The position numbers were made by a program, and so were the translations under genes. A stretch of 64,000 bases of DNA from Halictus rubicundus (taxonomy: Eukaryota; Arthropoda; Insecta; Hymenoptera; Halictidae): contig NC_135156.1 of the NCBI RefSeq assembly GCF_050948215.1, positions 13,949,257-14,013,256 of the forward strand. Reading direction: 5' to 3'. Shown piece by piece: positions 12,301 through 21,555 of this stretch. Each line of letters begins with the position of its first letter. The first letter of the stretch is position 1. Below the pieces are notes generated by a model. It made no database searches. It saw only the letters and a program-made list of their open reading frames with translations, and had not been told where the DNA came from.

Positions 12301-12820
12301 CCTATTTTTGTCGGTAACGTGGTCACTCTACCTTATCGCGAATCTACGGAGTCTTGGCTCTTAAGTAAACTGCAAAATCGTAAACGTCACACGCGTGTGT
12401 GGCGGTGATGGCGAACGCGTTAATAATGTGAATATCTGCTGATCTCATAGAAAAGAATTTCATTGTTCCACGTCCGTCAATTTAATATAGCATCCCAGTT
12501 GCCGTGAAATCTTTTGTCTTTCGGCTCCGCGACGATTTTCATCCGGCCCAGGCTCGCAGCCACCGAATTCGTCGCGCAATTTGCTCGCGCTGAACGGTCG
12601 CTTTTGTATCTAGATCTGGATGGTACCGGCGAAAAAGGATGACGTACCGGAGAGGCACACGTACACCTGTCCCGTGTACAAAACTACCGAGAGGAAGGGC
12701 GTTCTGTCGACGACCGGACACTCGACGAACTTCGTAATCGCCATGTGGCTCCCGACGGAGCTGCCGCCCGAACACTGGATCCTGCGAGGCGTAGCCATGC
12801 TCTGCCAATTGTCCGATTAA
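130..12820 (+). CDS. Dnah7: Axonemal dynein heavy chain, DNAH7/Dhc36C-like, C-terminal 1836 residues (5' end outside window)
   Basis: Motor subunit of a single-headed inner dynein arm, which uses ATP to slide axonemal microtubules in cilia and sperm flagella. Nineteen exons with GT..AG borders join in one frame (5511 nt with stop): 130-303, 540-712, 982-1987, 2533-2721, 2796-3874, 4147-4338, 4411-4637, 5086-5456, 5646-5826, 6566-6864, 7046-7210, 7278-7518, 8057-8346, 8412-8429, 8499-8525, 10301-10538, 10610-10761, 11397-11678, 12614-12820. The order is AAA3 end, AAA4 with P-loop GVGGSGRQ (1052-1075), stalk with microtubule-binding tip, AAA5, AAA6 and C-terminal domain ending GVAMLCQLSD. The catalytic AAA1 site and the tail lie upstream, outside the window; the family is about 4000 residues, so this is roughly 45%. 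Motifs such as VLVQEMGRFNKLL and STTGHSTNFVIAM fit the DNAH7 branch; DNAH3 or DNAH12 is the main alternative. I see no frameshift or stop. Confidence 0.95.
343..498. mobile_element. TTAA-flanked MITE in a dynein intron
   Basis: A 156-bp segment lies between TTAA at 339-342 and TTAA at 499-502. Its ends are imperfect inverted repeats (CCCCTTGTAC inward from the left; CCGTTTGCAC from the right, reverse-complemented). TTAA duplications mark piggyBac-type insertions. No coding capacity. Part of its right end (aaataaatcgcggtg) recurs in diverged form near 42830. Confidence 0.5.
540..712 (+). CDS. Dnah7: Dynein heavy chain exon: AAA3-AAA4 linker
   Basis: Acceptor cccatag before 540 and donor ag|gttcat after 712. 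The exon ends inside the arginine codon of the LFRFAIEH-type motif that continues at 982. It reads through LIYCDYQDP and MNLVLFR, typical of the segment just before AAA4. Confidence 0.88.
982..1987 (+). CDS. Dnah7: Dynein heavy chain exon: AAA4 and first stalk helix
   Basis: A 1006-nt exon, acceptor at 981 and donor atg|gtacga at 1988. It holds the AAA4 nucleotide-binding P-loop GVGGSGRQSL (from 1052), the HEWHEDLK and DGSPVALFNFF motifs, the FPALVNCCTIDW motif, and then a charged coiled coil that begins the stalk (about 1716 onward). The whole AAA4 module lies in this one exon, so losing it would remove both a regulatory ATPase site and the base of the stalk. Confidence 0.93.
2533..2721 (+). 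CDS. Dnah7: Dynein heavy chain exon: distal stalk CC1
   Basis: Acceptor tttcaag before 2533 and donor gtacgc at 2722; 63 codons in phase 0. It contains REECDADL and the SMKRPPAGVRLVMEAVCILK segment that leads into the microtubule-binding tip. The upstream intron (1988-2532) holds no other coding sequence. Confidence 0.92.
2796..3874 (+). CDS. Dnah7: Dynein heavy chain exon: microtubule-binding tip, second stalk helix, AAA5
   Basis: A 1079-nt exon (acceptor accag at 2795, donor ccg|gttagg at 3875). In order: the microtubule-binding globule (about 2796-3050), the returning coiled-coil helix with AEELIGGLGGE at its base, and most of AAA5, marked by LTGDILIGSGIVAYLG, SRRWPLMIDPQGQANKW and QPVLLENV. 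The microtubule-binding domain itself is split by the 2722-2795 intron. Confidence 0.93.
4147..4338 (+). CDS. Dnah7: Dynein heavy chain exon: AAA5-AAA6
   Basis: Acceptor attaccag before 4147; donor aa|gtatat at 4339. It encodes FYITTKLRNPHYLPE and LMNFMITPIGLEDQLLG, the standard sequence after AAA5. Phase 2 in and phase 2 out match both neighbours. Confidence 0.92.
4411..4637 (+). CDS. Dnah7: Dynein heavy chain exon: AAA6 start
   Basis: Strong polypyrimidine acceptor (ttttttcttcttcctcgcag) and donor gtagtt at 4638. It encodes IEDKILEVLSTSEANILEDE and the YTPIAVYSTVLFF segment. The upstream intron is only 72 nt. Confidence 0.92.
5086..5456 (+). CDS. Dnah7: Dynein heavy chain exon: AAA6
   Basis: Acceptor ttccgcag at 5085 and donor gtaata at 5457. 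It contains [33 protein letters not shown] and GGVGLDNPFASPAAWLP, classic AAA6 signatures. Confidence 0.93.
5646..5826 (+). CDS. Dnah7: Dynein heavy chain exon: AAA6 to C-terminal domain
   Basis: Acceptor gtttag before 5646 and donor gtaggg at 5827. It encodes FQRMLVLRCIRPDKLVSAVQ, the conserved RPD motif just before the C-terminal domain. It leaves one base that completes a glutamate codon at 6566. Confidence 0.92.
6021..6208. mobile_element. TTAA-flanked MITE in a dynein intron
   Basis: A 188-bp non-coding element flanked by TTAA (6017-6020 and 6209-6212). The terminal inverted repeats are clear: left TACTAGAACTGCCGAGC, right (reverse-complemented) CACTAGAACTACCGAAC. This is the structure of a piggyBac-type MITE. 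Confidence 0.65.
6566..6864 (+). CDS. Dnah7: Dynein heavy chain exon: EPPPFDL / LTPGADPM block
   Basis: Acceptor ctgatag at 6565 and donor gtagga at 6865. It carries the highly conserved EPPPFDL, IFVLTPGADPM, SLGQGQG and GTWVVLQNCHLA motifs of the dynein C-terminal half. Confidence 0.95.
7046..7210 (+). CDS. Dnah7: Dynein heavy chain exon: HPDFRLWLTSYP block
   Basis: Acceptor gcgcag at 7045, donor gtgata at 7211, 55 codons in phase 0. It encodes VHPDFRLWLTSYP, FPVSILQNGVKMTNEPPKGL and LRANINRSF. Confidence 0.94.
7278..7518 (+). CDS. Dnah7: Dynein heavy chain exon: CFFHAIVQERRKFGPIGWN block
   Basis: Acceptor tacgcag at 7277 and donor gtactc at 7519. It encodes FSLCFFHAIVQERRKFGPIG and FNETDLRISALQL. 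The previous intron is 67 nt. Confidence 0.94.
8057..8346 (+). CDS. Dnah7: Dynein heavy chain exon: GECNYGGRVTDEWDRR block
   Basis: Acceptor tctcccag at 8056 and donor gtaaaa at 8347. It encodes GECNYGGRVTDEWDRR and APSVFGMNENADIIKDQQET. It ends in phase 0, just before two micro-exons. Confidence 0.94.
8412..8429 (+). CDS. Dnah7: Dynein heavy chain micro-exon 1 (18 nt, TVQGLN)
   Basis: Eighteen bases between a clear acceptor (ctcgctgcgcag) and a consensus donor (gtaagt at 8430). In phase 0 it adds six residues in the variable linker before the VASDILSKLP helix. Being a multiple of three, it could be skipped without breaking the frame. No transcript evidence is available here. Confidence 0.6.
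8499..8525 (+). CDS. Dnah7: Dynein heavy chain micro-exon 2 (27 nt, LNLEASVEQ)
   Basis: Acceptor tgtttttag at 8498 and donor gtaatg at 8526; nine codons in phase 0. It follows micro-exon 1 after a 69-nt intron and precedes the 1775-nt minisatellite intron. It may be a cassette exon. Confidence 0.6.
8680..9905 (+). repeat. Diverged minisatellite of palindromic units in a dynein intron, split by a MITE
   Basis: About twenty diverged units, roughly 30-60 bp apart, share the core CTTGTCTGATCATAGACAAG, itself an inverted repeat (arms CTTGTCT/AGACAAG). Clear copies begin near 8697, 8940, 8970, 9120, 9153, 9683 and 9711. The array is interrupted by the 369-bp element at 9242-9610. Confidence 0.75.
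9242..9610. mobile_element. hAT-like MITE inserted into the minisatellite
   Basis: A 369-bp element with ends gggactgcggattttatgca (left) and gaaatccacagtcta (right), which are inverted repeats of each other. It is flanked by 8-bp near-identical duplications, GTTATTAC (9234-9241) and GTTATCAC (9611-9618). Eight-bp duplications are the hAT mark. It contains no transposase. Confidence 0.75.
10301..10538 (+). CDS. Dnah7: Dynein heavy chain exon: VASDILSKLP / VLVQEMGRFNKLL block
   Basis: I chose the acceptor ctccaattag at 10300 because it is pyrimidine-rich and keeps phase 0 (DTGETETDTGMSPDE...). The closer AGs at 10322 and 10328 would need a phase-1 donor. The exon encodes SMNTVLVQEMGRFNKLLQTI and ends AIKG across the donor gtaaac at 10539. 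Confidence 0.88.
10610..10761 (+). CDS. Dnah7: Dynein heavy chain exon: YPSLKPLGSYVHDFL block
   Basis: Acceptor gatctaag at 10609 and donor gtactt at 10762. It encodes GLVIMSSDLEEVYSS and SYPSLKPLGSYVHDFLRRL, near-invariant in axonemal dyneins. Confidence 0.94.
11000..11140. mobile_element. TTAA-type MITE in a dynein intron
   Basis: A 141-bp element between TCAA (10996-10999, one change from TTAA) and TTAA (11141-11144). The ends are inverted repeats: CACTAGGTTTACGG on the left, CACCAGGTGTACGG on the right after reverse-complementing. Same class as the elements at 343 and 6021. Confidence 0.55.
11397..11678 (+). CDS. Dnah7: Dynein heavy chain exon: FWLSGFYFTQAFLTG block
   Basis: Acceptor attccaag at 11396 and donor gtgagt at 11679. 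It encodes PTTFWLSGFYFTQAFLTGAR, QNYARKYSIPIDLL and GLFLDGARFN. Ninety-four codons in phase 0. Confidence 0.94.
12614..12820 (+). CDS. Dnah7: Dynein heavy chain terminal exon with stop
   Basis: Acceptor ttgtatctag at 12613; the stop TAA is at 12818-12820. It encodes YTCPVYKTTERKGVLSTTGH, FVIAMWLPTELPPEHW and the closing GVAMLCQLSD. The domain is complete, so the gene is intact at its 3' end. Confidence 0.95.
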   Translation: MWMVPAKKDDVPERHTYTCPVYKTTERKGVLSTTGHSTNFVIAMWLPTELPPEHWILRGVAMLCQLSD

Positions 12821-14159
12821 ATCACTAACGATCCCACGATTTACATTTATTTCAATCTCGTCACACCCCCCCGCACCGCCCCCTCGTAATTTGTTCCGAC
12901 ACCGGCGAAAAGATTCATTTTACCCCTGAACTTTATATATTATTTTAATAGCCCAGCTATTCCGAGGACGACCAACGTGGCACGAGTGTCCTGACGTTCC
13001 TCTGCAGAGAAACTCGATTATCTTCCGTACGAAACAGCAAGCTTGCTTTTTTCGTCCGAGTCGTTTAAGGGGTTAGGCCACCCTGGATAAAGGGAAATTT
13101 AAATTTTCTCATTTCACTCAGCAAAGGTGTCAAACCAAAATTTCAAAGCCTGTATCCACCAAAATACGGTTTTCAAACCTGCTGGCGTGTCTTTTACAAT
13201 TTTCATCCGACTCGCTTTAAATTTTCATGCAATCTTCATTTTCACATAGTCTAAGGAAGTACAAATTTTTGGCACAAATATTTCTTGAAACTTGTACGAT
13301 AAAAATTGCGAAAGTTTGCTATGAATCTGACACACTCGGGGTGACCTGACCCCATCGATCTACAAGTCTAATTCTGCTTGTCGAGCGACCTTTTTACCGA
13401 TCCGCGACCATTAAAATACCCATCGATCTGTTCATTTGGGAAAGAGATTGTCAAACCTCCATCGAAAATCGCTCGGCAAGACCGATTCAGTTTTAATCTT
13501 GGACTCGCAGGGACATTCAATTAACCCTGGGATATAAAACGGAGGTTCGTTCCGTCAGACACCGTCCTCGAGATCGTGCGACACCGCCCCCGAGGCCTGT
13601 GACCCATCCTTGAACTTTCATTTTCCCGAACGATTTTCTAATCTCGTCCCTTTACATTCTGAAATCTGCCGCAGCCTCCGCTGAACTTCGTCAATCTTTC
13701 AAAGCAACATCAGAGGTGTCTACAAGCCCTCCCTACAACAGGTGGCGGCAGATCGGGGTCAGAGGTCTCCGAAAATCAATCGAGCATGCAACACGCTCTA
13801 AAAATTTCGAAACGATCACAGCCGAGAACGCCATCGATCTGTCCGGTCGCCTAAGAAAATCTCCCGAAGCGTAGCTCCTAGAATAAATACACCAACTTCC
13901 CTCGGAACCATTAAAACTGCATCGAATGCTTCAAAGGACTCAAACGCGTCTTTGTCGGGGGCTAACTACTGCTCAAAGAACGGCATTTAAATTCAAATTC
14001 GAGGCGGGCACGTCAAAGAAACCACCTTCCACAATTTAATAGCAATTCAACGGAGTTTCAAGACTCGAACGCTATAATCAAAAGCGAGATCCACGGAAAA
14101 AAGTGGCCTACAAGCCGATGCTTAATCATCGATAACTGTTCTAAACTTAGCTCCGGTCT
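12821..14159. other. 3' flank of the dynein gene, no gene seen
   Basis: This should contain the dynein 3' UTR. An AATAAA lies at about 13882 and ATTAAA at about 13409; neither is proven as the cleavage signal. The block from about 13075 (ttaggccaccctggataaag) looks like interspersed repeat DNA. No coding sequence recognised. Confidence 0.4.
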
Positions 14160-14990
14160 CAGCATCATGCTGACCTCAAAAGCATCGCCGAGTACAGACA
14201 CCCCCGAAGCTCTCTGTCTTCGTGGTCGGCGCGTTCTCGAGACAATTTGAATCCTCGGTCGTTAAAACGCGAGTGTCCGTCGCAAAATCGAGATTCCTAT
14301 GTTAACAGCTATAACAAATCAACAGTGTCACGAAAAAAATTACCACGTGTTAGTATCGCTTCCAACCCGATCACAAAATCATCCCTGGCCGCAAACACCC
14401 CCGAAGGCCGCCGGCTTCCTCGCGACTATTTAAAACCCCGGCTGTCGACAAGTGGACATCTGTCGCGAAATCGAGAATCCCGAGTCAACGGTGGTCCTAA
14501 ATATTGCAAGTAATATCAAGAAACATTGTTCCTGGTAACAGACACCCCATCTCCATCGGCTTGTTCATCGACTATTTAAAACCGCGGCAATTGACAGGCG
14601 GACATCTGCCTCGAAATCGAGATTTTTACGTCGACAGCCATCATAAATACTGCAGGTAATGTCAGGGAGCAGCGTTCCCAATCGCAGACATTTTAAAGAC
14701 CGCAATCGGTATGTTTATAGGTCGACGTCGAATGGACAACGCTCAGCTGTTAACAAGTGGATATCGTGAACGTAAACGTTGCAAGCGGTATCAAGAAAAA
14801 TCACTGCTACCCGAAGACAGCCGGAAGGCTTCGATCGGCTTGTTCTCGCGACCGTTTGAAACCGCGGCGCGAGTATCGGCCGATTTCCGATAGGCGAGGC
14901 CCGGTGTATCCGCCGCGGAATCGAGATTCCTATGTAAACGGTTATCGTAAATATTGCAAGCAGTATCAAGAGCTCGGCAAGCCAGGTGCG
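14160..14990 (+). repeat. Diverged tandem repeat, unit about 150 bp
   Basis: Four to five diverged units share the block aaatcgagattcctatgt followed by aaatattgcaagtaatatca. The block recurs near 14288, 14470, 14618, a degenerate copy near 14763, and 14920, about 145-182 bp apart. Several units also carry a cgactatttaaaac segment. The short open frames here come from the repeat, not from a gene. Confidence 0.7.
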
Positions 14991-15297
14991 GGAGAGATTT
15001 CGAAGGCAGCGTGCGTCCGCAGGAGATAGCACGATAGGCCAACGAGAGGACCGGTTCGCTGACGGTGGAACGGGGGATGATGGTGGGGTCTCGGCGCTGG
15101 TGGAGGGTGCGAGGGGGTGACGGAACAGGGTGAAACAGCGGGATGAAAAACAGTAGGATGAGGAGAGAGAGGAACGGTAGGAGAGGTGAGCCTCGGTATA
15201 TTCAGAGGCAGGTCGGTTCGGGGGGTGGCTGGTGGGTGGCTTCAGGGGTTGGTGGCGGCGGCACCCTGTCTACCCGGACCGAGATCGCCGGAGGCTC

Positions 15298-15310
15298 GTT
15301 GCCTAGCGAC
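15298..15310. promoter_or_regulatory. RFX X-box, GTTGCCTAGCGAC
   Basis: Matches RYYNYY-N-RRNRAC, the binding site of RFX factors, which control ciliary and neuronal genes. The same 13 bases recur at 38778-38790. It sits at a strand-composition switch. The dynein gene is a typical RFX target, but this site lies 2.5 kb beyond its 3' end. Confidence 0.5.
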
Positions 15311-16275
15311 CTCGTATTGATCTCTCCCCGTATCTCGGCTTTTCCCCCTTCTCCCACGTGATTCTCAACCCCCCCGGTGTCCCCCCTTTAACCCTCATCC
15401 CCTCGCCCCTTCGTCCCCCTTCTATCCCCTTCGTCCAATTCCCCGTCTTCGTTCAGTTCCTCTCCCGTCCCGATTTTTTCGTCTTTCGTTCTCGTTCGGA
15501 CCCGTTCCGACGCTTCTCCCGCAGGCCTCGAGGTTCCTTCTTCTATTAGGTTTCTTTCTGTTTGCGCGTTTCGAGTGCTCTCCGCTCGAGAGAGAAAAAT
15601 GGTGTCGTTCCGCGGGGGCAAGGTGACGGGATTAGGATCAGATGATTTTCCTTTTTCCTCCCTCCTCATCCTGCTCCCCCTCCTCCTCCTCCTCCACCTC
15701 CTCCTCCTTGTTCCCTCTTCTCGATGGAAATCCTCGGCCGTTTCTTCGATCGAGGTGGATCACCTTTCCTCCGGGAAGTTGAATATCTTTCGTAGTCCGA
15801 CGGTGGTCCGATCACCGTTCCTCCGGACAGCTGGATTATCTCGTTGTCCAGCGATGTTTCCGACCGACATTTCTCCGGAACGTTGTGTATTCCGTTGTCC
15901 AGCGGTGTTTCCGATCACCGGGAAGTCGAATATTTGTCCGACGGCGTTTCTGTTTACCGGGCCCGTCAGGTCGCTTCGATTTTTGAGCGTCGAAGGGAAA
16001 ATAAAACCGCCGCGACGGCATAATCCGTTGAATTATAGAGGACGGGCACGGTTTATGATTCCGTGCGCCGACGCCGACGCTGCACGCGCGTCTCTCCACG
16101 ACCGGAAGCGACTGAAATAGTCGGCCGCGAGGCGGGGAAACGCGGTTACGCCGATAATTTGCGTAATTCGCGGCACCGTGGAAAGGACGCGATCGAAGAA
16201 AGTTGAAGGACCCGGGAGGAGGTTGGTAAACACCGGTCTCCCGAGCTCCGAGCCCCGGAACCCGGAGACCAGAGC

Positions 16276-16325
16276 CTCGTCGAGCTCGAGCCCGAACCCG
16301 AGCCCGAGCCCGAGCCCGAGCCCGC
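16276..16325 (+). repeat. CCCGAG hexanucleotide repeat
   Basis: About seven tandem copies of gagccc in a very GC-rich context, with one aaccc variant near the start. Confidence 0.9.
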
Positions 16326-16350
16326 GCGCCGGATGATGGGGCGGTATTAG

Positions 16351-17084
16351 ATTTCGAATGTGTTTAAGGGAAGCGGATGATAAATATTCATTTATCCCGA
16401 TGGCAAGCGAGCGCGCGCGCGCGGCTGATGTTACCTAGGAGAGGCCCGAAAGGATGTAATTAAAGCTTGCACACCCAGGCCTCGATACACCGGGATATTG
16501 AAGTCACCGCCGCGACCCCCTTTAAACTAACCTTTCGTATAATCCGATACTTCCACTTTCGTTCAATTTCCCGCCGACAGCATTCCGAATGAACAGGACA
16601 CTTCGCGAACACTGTATCGCTCTCTCACCACCCCGTTCTATCTCCGTTTCTCCAGATTTTCCAGTGGAAATATCAAATTTAGCTTCCTTTAGGAGGCTCG
16701 TTCATCAATTTTTAAAAATACATTCTTAACGATACTCCATCCAGACCCTCTTCTTAACGCAGATGATTATAACCGTTTCTAATTGAAATTAATCACTAAG
16801 ATCTGAATAGCTGGATTATAACTTTACCATGCCGGGTCAAAACGGACCCATCATCCGTGCATCAAGGAAATATTACAGCGGAGAGTTTGGTCGGTCCTGC
16901 GTCGCGAGATGATGGATCTACTTTTAAACAGCTTATTCTACTGTAAATTATAGAAAAAGTTCATACAATCTATTATCCTATTTTCATGAATATGACAGCA
17001 ATAACAGAAACTAATAACCGCTGATAAAAGTTTCATATTCATTTCTATTACAATGGAACGATCATTAATGGACGTCAGGCCGGT
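16351..17084. other. AT-rich spacer, no gene seen
   Basis: No coding sequence recognised. The segment gccgggtcaaaacggaccc near 16831 resembles the subterminal ggtcaaaatgaccgg of degenerate elements at 42299 and 43790. Confidence 0.35.
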
Positions 17085-17630
17085 TTCAATAATCAGATTC
17101 TATTGAACAATTTGAAACTGCATGAAATGTTTAAACGATCCGTCGATTAGATGAAATTGGTCCTGCTCGACCCAAACGTTGTGTTTTGGTATTCTAACAT
17201 TTTGTATATTGAATAATTTGAAACTATCTAAAATTTTTTAATTATTTGTCGACTTATTATTCATTAATATCGGCCGTTCTCGCGCCACAGGATGTATTTC
17301 GGTATTCTAACATTTTGTATATTGAATAATTTGAAACTACCTAACATTTTTAAATTATTTGTCGACTTATTATTCATTAATATCGGCCGTTCTCGCGCCA
17401 CAGGATGTATTTCGGTATTCTAACATTTTGTATATTGAATAATTTGAAACTATATAAAATTGTTTAATTACTCGTCGACTATTTATTAATATTAGCGCTC
17501 CTGGATCCAAACATTGTATCTTGGTATTCTAACATTTTGTATATTGAATAATTTGAAACTGTCTAAAATTTGTTAATTATTTGTCGACTTATTATTCATT
17601 AATATCGGCCGTTCTCGTGCCAAAAAATTG
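17085..17630 (+). repeat. 113-bp tandem satellite, about 4.5 copies
   Basis: The sequence ggtattctaacattttgtat begins at 17188, 17301, 17414 and 17523, giving periods of 113, 113 and 109 bp. A diverged partial copy precedes the first. Middle copies are nearly identical, including a cggccgttctcgcgccacag block, so the array is recent. Confidence 0.9.
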
Positions 17631-18068
17631 ATTCGCAGGTGCACGATTTTGCGAGCTAGTTAAAGAGATATTCGAGGGGGGTGAGAACTCTTTTCTCAGG
17701 TGTGTGGCGTTTCGCGAAGAAGTGTCTCGAAGACAGACAATTTCGAGGCAACGCGTCGTTTGCTGCCGCGTGCGAGCCCCGTGAAATTCCCCGAGCAACG
17801 TTGCCGAGGAGGAGCAAACGCGGTAGTTGCATCCGTATCTCTTCCGCTACGTTGCCTCGATCGAACATCTTTACACTTCTCGGCTCGACGTCCGTGCCAC
17901 TGGCTGAATCGCATTACGTGTATTCTTCTACGTGTCTGGAAATGCTTCTCAGAGTCCATGAAAAGACTCGGACGCGGAAAACCAGTCGAAAGTTTATTGC
18001 AGAATGCATGAAATATAAAGAACTCCGCACACTCCAGGTAGAAGTGAACAGCGACCTTACTGTCTTCT

Positions 18069-18311
18069 CTATAAAGTGTGCAATGCAAGTTTCAATATTG
18101 GAAGAAAAAATGGAATTCAAAAATATCTAAAAATTAATTGCATTTAACGAATGACGATGCTAGGGGACGACAGAATGGTGGATGCAATCCTATAAAGTGT
18201 GAAATGCAAATTTCAATATTGGAGGAAAAAATGGAATTCAAAAATATCTAAAAATTAATTGCATTTAACGAATGACGATGGTAGGAGAGGATAGAATAGT
18301 GGATGCAATCT
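18069..18311 (+). repeat. Tandem duplication, 121-bp unit
   Basis: Two nearly identical copies start at 18069 and 18190 (ctataaagtgtg...gtggatgcaatc). No coding sequence recognised. Confidence 0.9.
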
Positions 18312-20292
18312 AAAATGATTACGTAAAACGGGATGAAAGAAAATAATTTAATATTGCCTCCAGAGTGGCGCTTTTCTTCTTTTGTTTTATTCTTTCTAAT
18401 ATCATTGGGAAGATTTTAAAATTGTTCAGATTTCATACTCGTCCTCCTCAACAGAAATAGAAAATATATACAATTTATTTAATCTGCCTTGTTTGATGTT
18501 ACAGTAGAGACACTGTGAATACAGGATAATAAAATATGCAACGGTCGAGGGAATTTTCAGTTAAGGGAAACAACCCCTACAGGTACTTCTCCAGTGTAAG
18601 CCACCGAATTCTATGTGCGTCTTGGCGTGTATTACAATTTCTAAAAAATAGATAAGTAGGTAACATAAAAATTCAGAGAACAGGGACATCGTGTCCAACA
18701 TGAAAATTGAGCAAATTGCTGTTTTTCTACCGAGGGCTACATCCCCCAGCAATGAACGGATAAATTCGTGAGCGCGATGCGCGCAACATTGAACCATACA
18801 ACGCAGTCCAATCGACTCTGCGTCGTGCCGGGGAAGCAACTAATTTACAATCGACGTGTAGCAACGCGTATCGCCTGAATGAAATTTATTCCCCGGCCCG
18901 GAGGGATGAGAACCCCTTTTCCCTTGTTTCAACGTTCTCGTTCGCCCGTTTCTCCCCCGTTTCGCCGTGCGTGGCTCTTCCTATTGGTAACGTGACCTTC
19001 ATCTGAATTTCTTTGTCGGCCGGTGGGCGCGACAAAGTGAGAATTTTCGGGGGTGGTCCGAGGGTGGCGTACGGAAACGGCGTGCTGTGCGCATTTACCT
19101 TGTCCTCTGGTTGTCGGCGACGCGCGCGCGACGCTTGTGTATACGTTACCATGGGGGTGCTTTCATGCTCGACTAGACGCGATGATGGTGCCGGTGGCTT
19201 TCGCGCGAGATAATGACCACGATTTCACGAGATAATGACCTCGAGAGGGCGAGCATTCGACGAGATTTGATCGACGGGGGGACGCAGAGCTTTTGTGCGC
19301 CTGGCTAATCTGGAATTCGGAACTTCGGAGATCTCGTTAAGGACTCGCCGAACTTTCGACTATACTTCTACGGGAATTATAATAAAGCTCGGCCTCGTCG
19401 TGTTCGATTCCGTCGTACGCCCCGCCGCGCCGGCCGCGTTTATTATAAGCTGGTTGCCGGCTGATTTATGCAACGCGCGACGAAATGTATCAGCGTGATC
19501 GATTGCCGGTGAAGTTGAGGATGAAATTAGCGCTCAGCGTACGCGTTGACGTTCCAAAGATCTGGAAATAGTTCTCTCTCCGCGATTTAGATAATTCTGT
19601 AATGCCACAATCGCGATCATTCGAGCTTTGGGATCGATTAGCGTCGTTTCTTTAAGTTAAAAATTGAAGTATTTATGAAGTTTAGTACCGTTACTTTAAG
19701 TTAAAAATCAGCGTTGTTTCTACGTCTAAATTGGAAACTGAATGATCGAAGAAGTTAAATTTGATGTCGAGGTTTCACGGTGGGATAATCGTTCGGGAAA
19801 ACTTTGGAATGATCAGGAGGGAGGAAGGCTCGATCGAAGGGTACTCGAAGAAGCAAAAAGTCTTTGGGGATCGAACGGACTTAGCAAGAGTTCGCTCAGG
19901 ATTATCTTTTATTGCGCGACCGATCCGTGGACCGTTTAATACGATCGGAGAGAACGTAGACAGGGTGGAAAGGCGGAGAGGGATGAGATCGGGGGAGATC
20001 GTTACTGAACTAATCGCGTCGCGACACTGGAGGATGATTCTATTTAAAAGCGGAGAGAAAAACAGCTGCGCAATCAGGGGAGAAGGCTCGACCGCTTCCG
20101 GTGCGCCTCTGAATCACAGAAAAACGTAATGCATTGTTACGAACGTTCTTTTATTCATATAATAGTTACATCACGCCGTTGAACATTATCTGTTGCGTTC
20201 TCTCTTTCACGCTGGTTTACATTGTACGACCGATATTCTCGGACTTTAATCGTCATACTAGAATATTCTTTACATTAAGAAATAGTGATCAT
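18312..20292. other. Intergenic, no gene seen
   Basis: Mixed AT-rich and CpG-rich DNA; 18880-19480 is CpG-rich. Short open frames on both strands show no recognisable domain or plausible splice structure. Confidence 0.4.
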
Positions 20293-20652
20293 TGTCACAT
20301 GTGTAATCATTTATGCATCGATTTTGTTTCATACGTTTCTAAAATTATATCTTCGAGATCAACGTGGACACTCTTGGCGGGCTTAATGTAATAATTAATG
20401 CTGGTTTAAATTGGTTGCTGGAGAATTACAACGTCACGAGTGTTTTACTCAGGAAGCCAAATCCTATATCAAAATCACAAGTGTAATCAATTATGCATCG
20501 ATTTTGTTTCATACATTTCTAAAATTATATCTTTGAGATCAACGCGGGCACTCTTGGCGAACTTAATATAATAATTAATGCTGGTTTAAATTGGTTGCTG
20601 GAGAGTTACGAATATTTTACTCGGGAAGCTAAATCCTGTAACAAAATCTTCA
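20293..20652 (+). repeat. Tandem duplication, 180-bp unit
   Basis: Two copies, with gtgtaatca beginning at 20301 and 20481. They share tatgcatcgattttgtttca and aatgctggtttaaattggtt. The second copy has a small deletion near its end. Confidence 0.88.
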
Positions 20653-21555
20653 GTTCCGGGAACAAATAAGACTATCAGTCTCGTGTGACTACAATAATCG
20701 ACGACCAATTAATTCGTCCTCGAAGGGCTAAGTTTACAGACGGAACGTTTATGGGTCAAAACGGATTCGAGCCATCCGAGGGCCATTTCCGAATAGTCCA
20801 ATCTTGCTTGTAACAATAAAGAACAAAAGATCGACGCGTCGCACCGCTCGAATGGCTATTTATTTTCTGACCCAACATTTATAACGTTAAGTGGAACGGT
20901 CTATTCGCGCGAGGGCTACTACTGCATGCGTCCACGTCCATTTAAAGTGGTATCGATTCATCGGAGAGCGTCGAGACGTCGTGATTTTTCGAGTTATTAA
21001 CGGGACATCGAACGAGCCAGAGTACGCGGCAAAAAATGATTCTTTACGCTGGTTTAACGCAGACTATGCACAATTTTAACTCGGCGAGAGACATGATATG
21101 CTCGTAAAATTTTTTAAAATTTATAATTGCTTTTGGAATACATCGATTACAGTATCGGTAGTTCTAATATCTCGCTGTTCTCGACGGTTCCGAGTCTACA
21201 TCTGCTAGCCGAACGCTCGCACAAAGATGGCGTCGGTACCGCGTTCCTCGGATATTCTGCTAACTGTTTCATCGTCGCACGTTCTATTCCCGACCGAGCG
21301 CTATGCAAAATTCCCGGTAGAATCCGGTCCCTCGCTCGGGGCCGTTCCCGTCTAGACAATGCCGGCCGCGTTCTGCACGGCGATCGTCAATAATCTACGA
21401 TCCCCGGCAACAGTCTAATTCGCGTTCTCAGACTTCCATTATCCCGAGAGTTCTCTCCGCAGCCCCGTCGCCGCGCCGGTGAAAGCTGGAAAGAAAAAAC
21501 CCGTACCCCAGAGGCCAAGAGACGGAAGCGGGCGAAAAGGGACAGTGGTTGAGCA
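20653..21555. other. Intergenic, no gene seen
   Basis: Contains gggtcaaaacgg near 20754, a possible transposon remnant. No coding sequence recognised. Confidence 0.3.

Larger units (their letters stand above)
15050..16350. other. GC-rich island A with purine-to-pyrimidine switch
   Basis: The + strand is purine/G-rich from 15050 to about 15290, then strongly pyrimidine-rich to about 15720 (ccccc runs, tcctcctcc). The change occurs at the X-box at 15298-15310. Further right the island stays GC-rich and ends in a CCCGAG repeat. Open frames on both strands are compositional; I recognise no protein. Candidate promoter or enhancer. Confidence 0.45.

Noticed and set aside
17681..18130. 149-codon frame with Arg/Ser-rich sequence
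   Set aside because: Runs into the tandem duplication at 18069; no homologous domain; overlapping antisense frame of similar quality.
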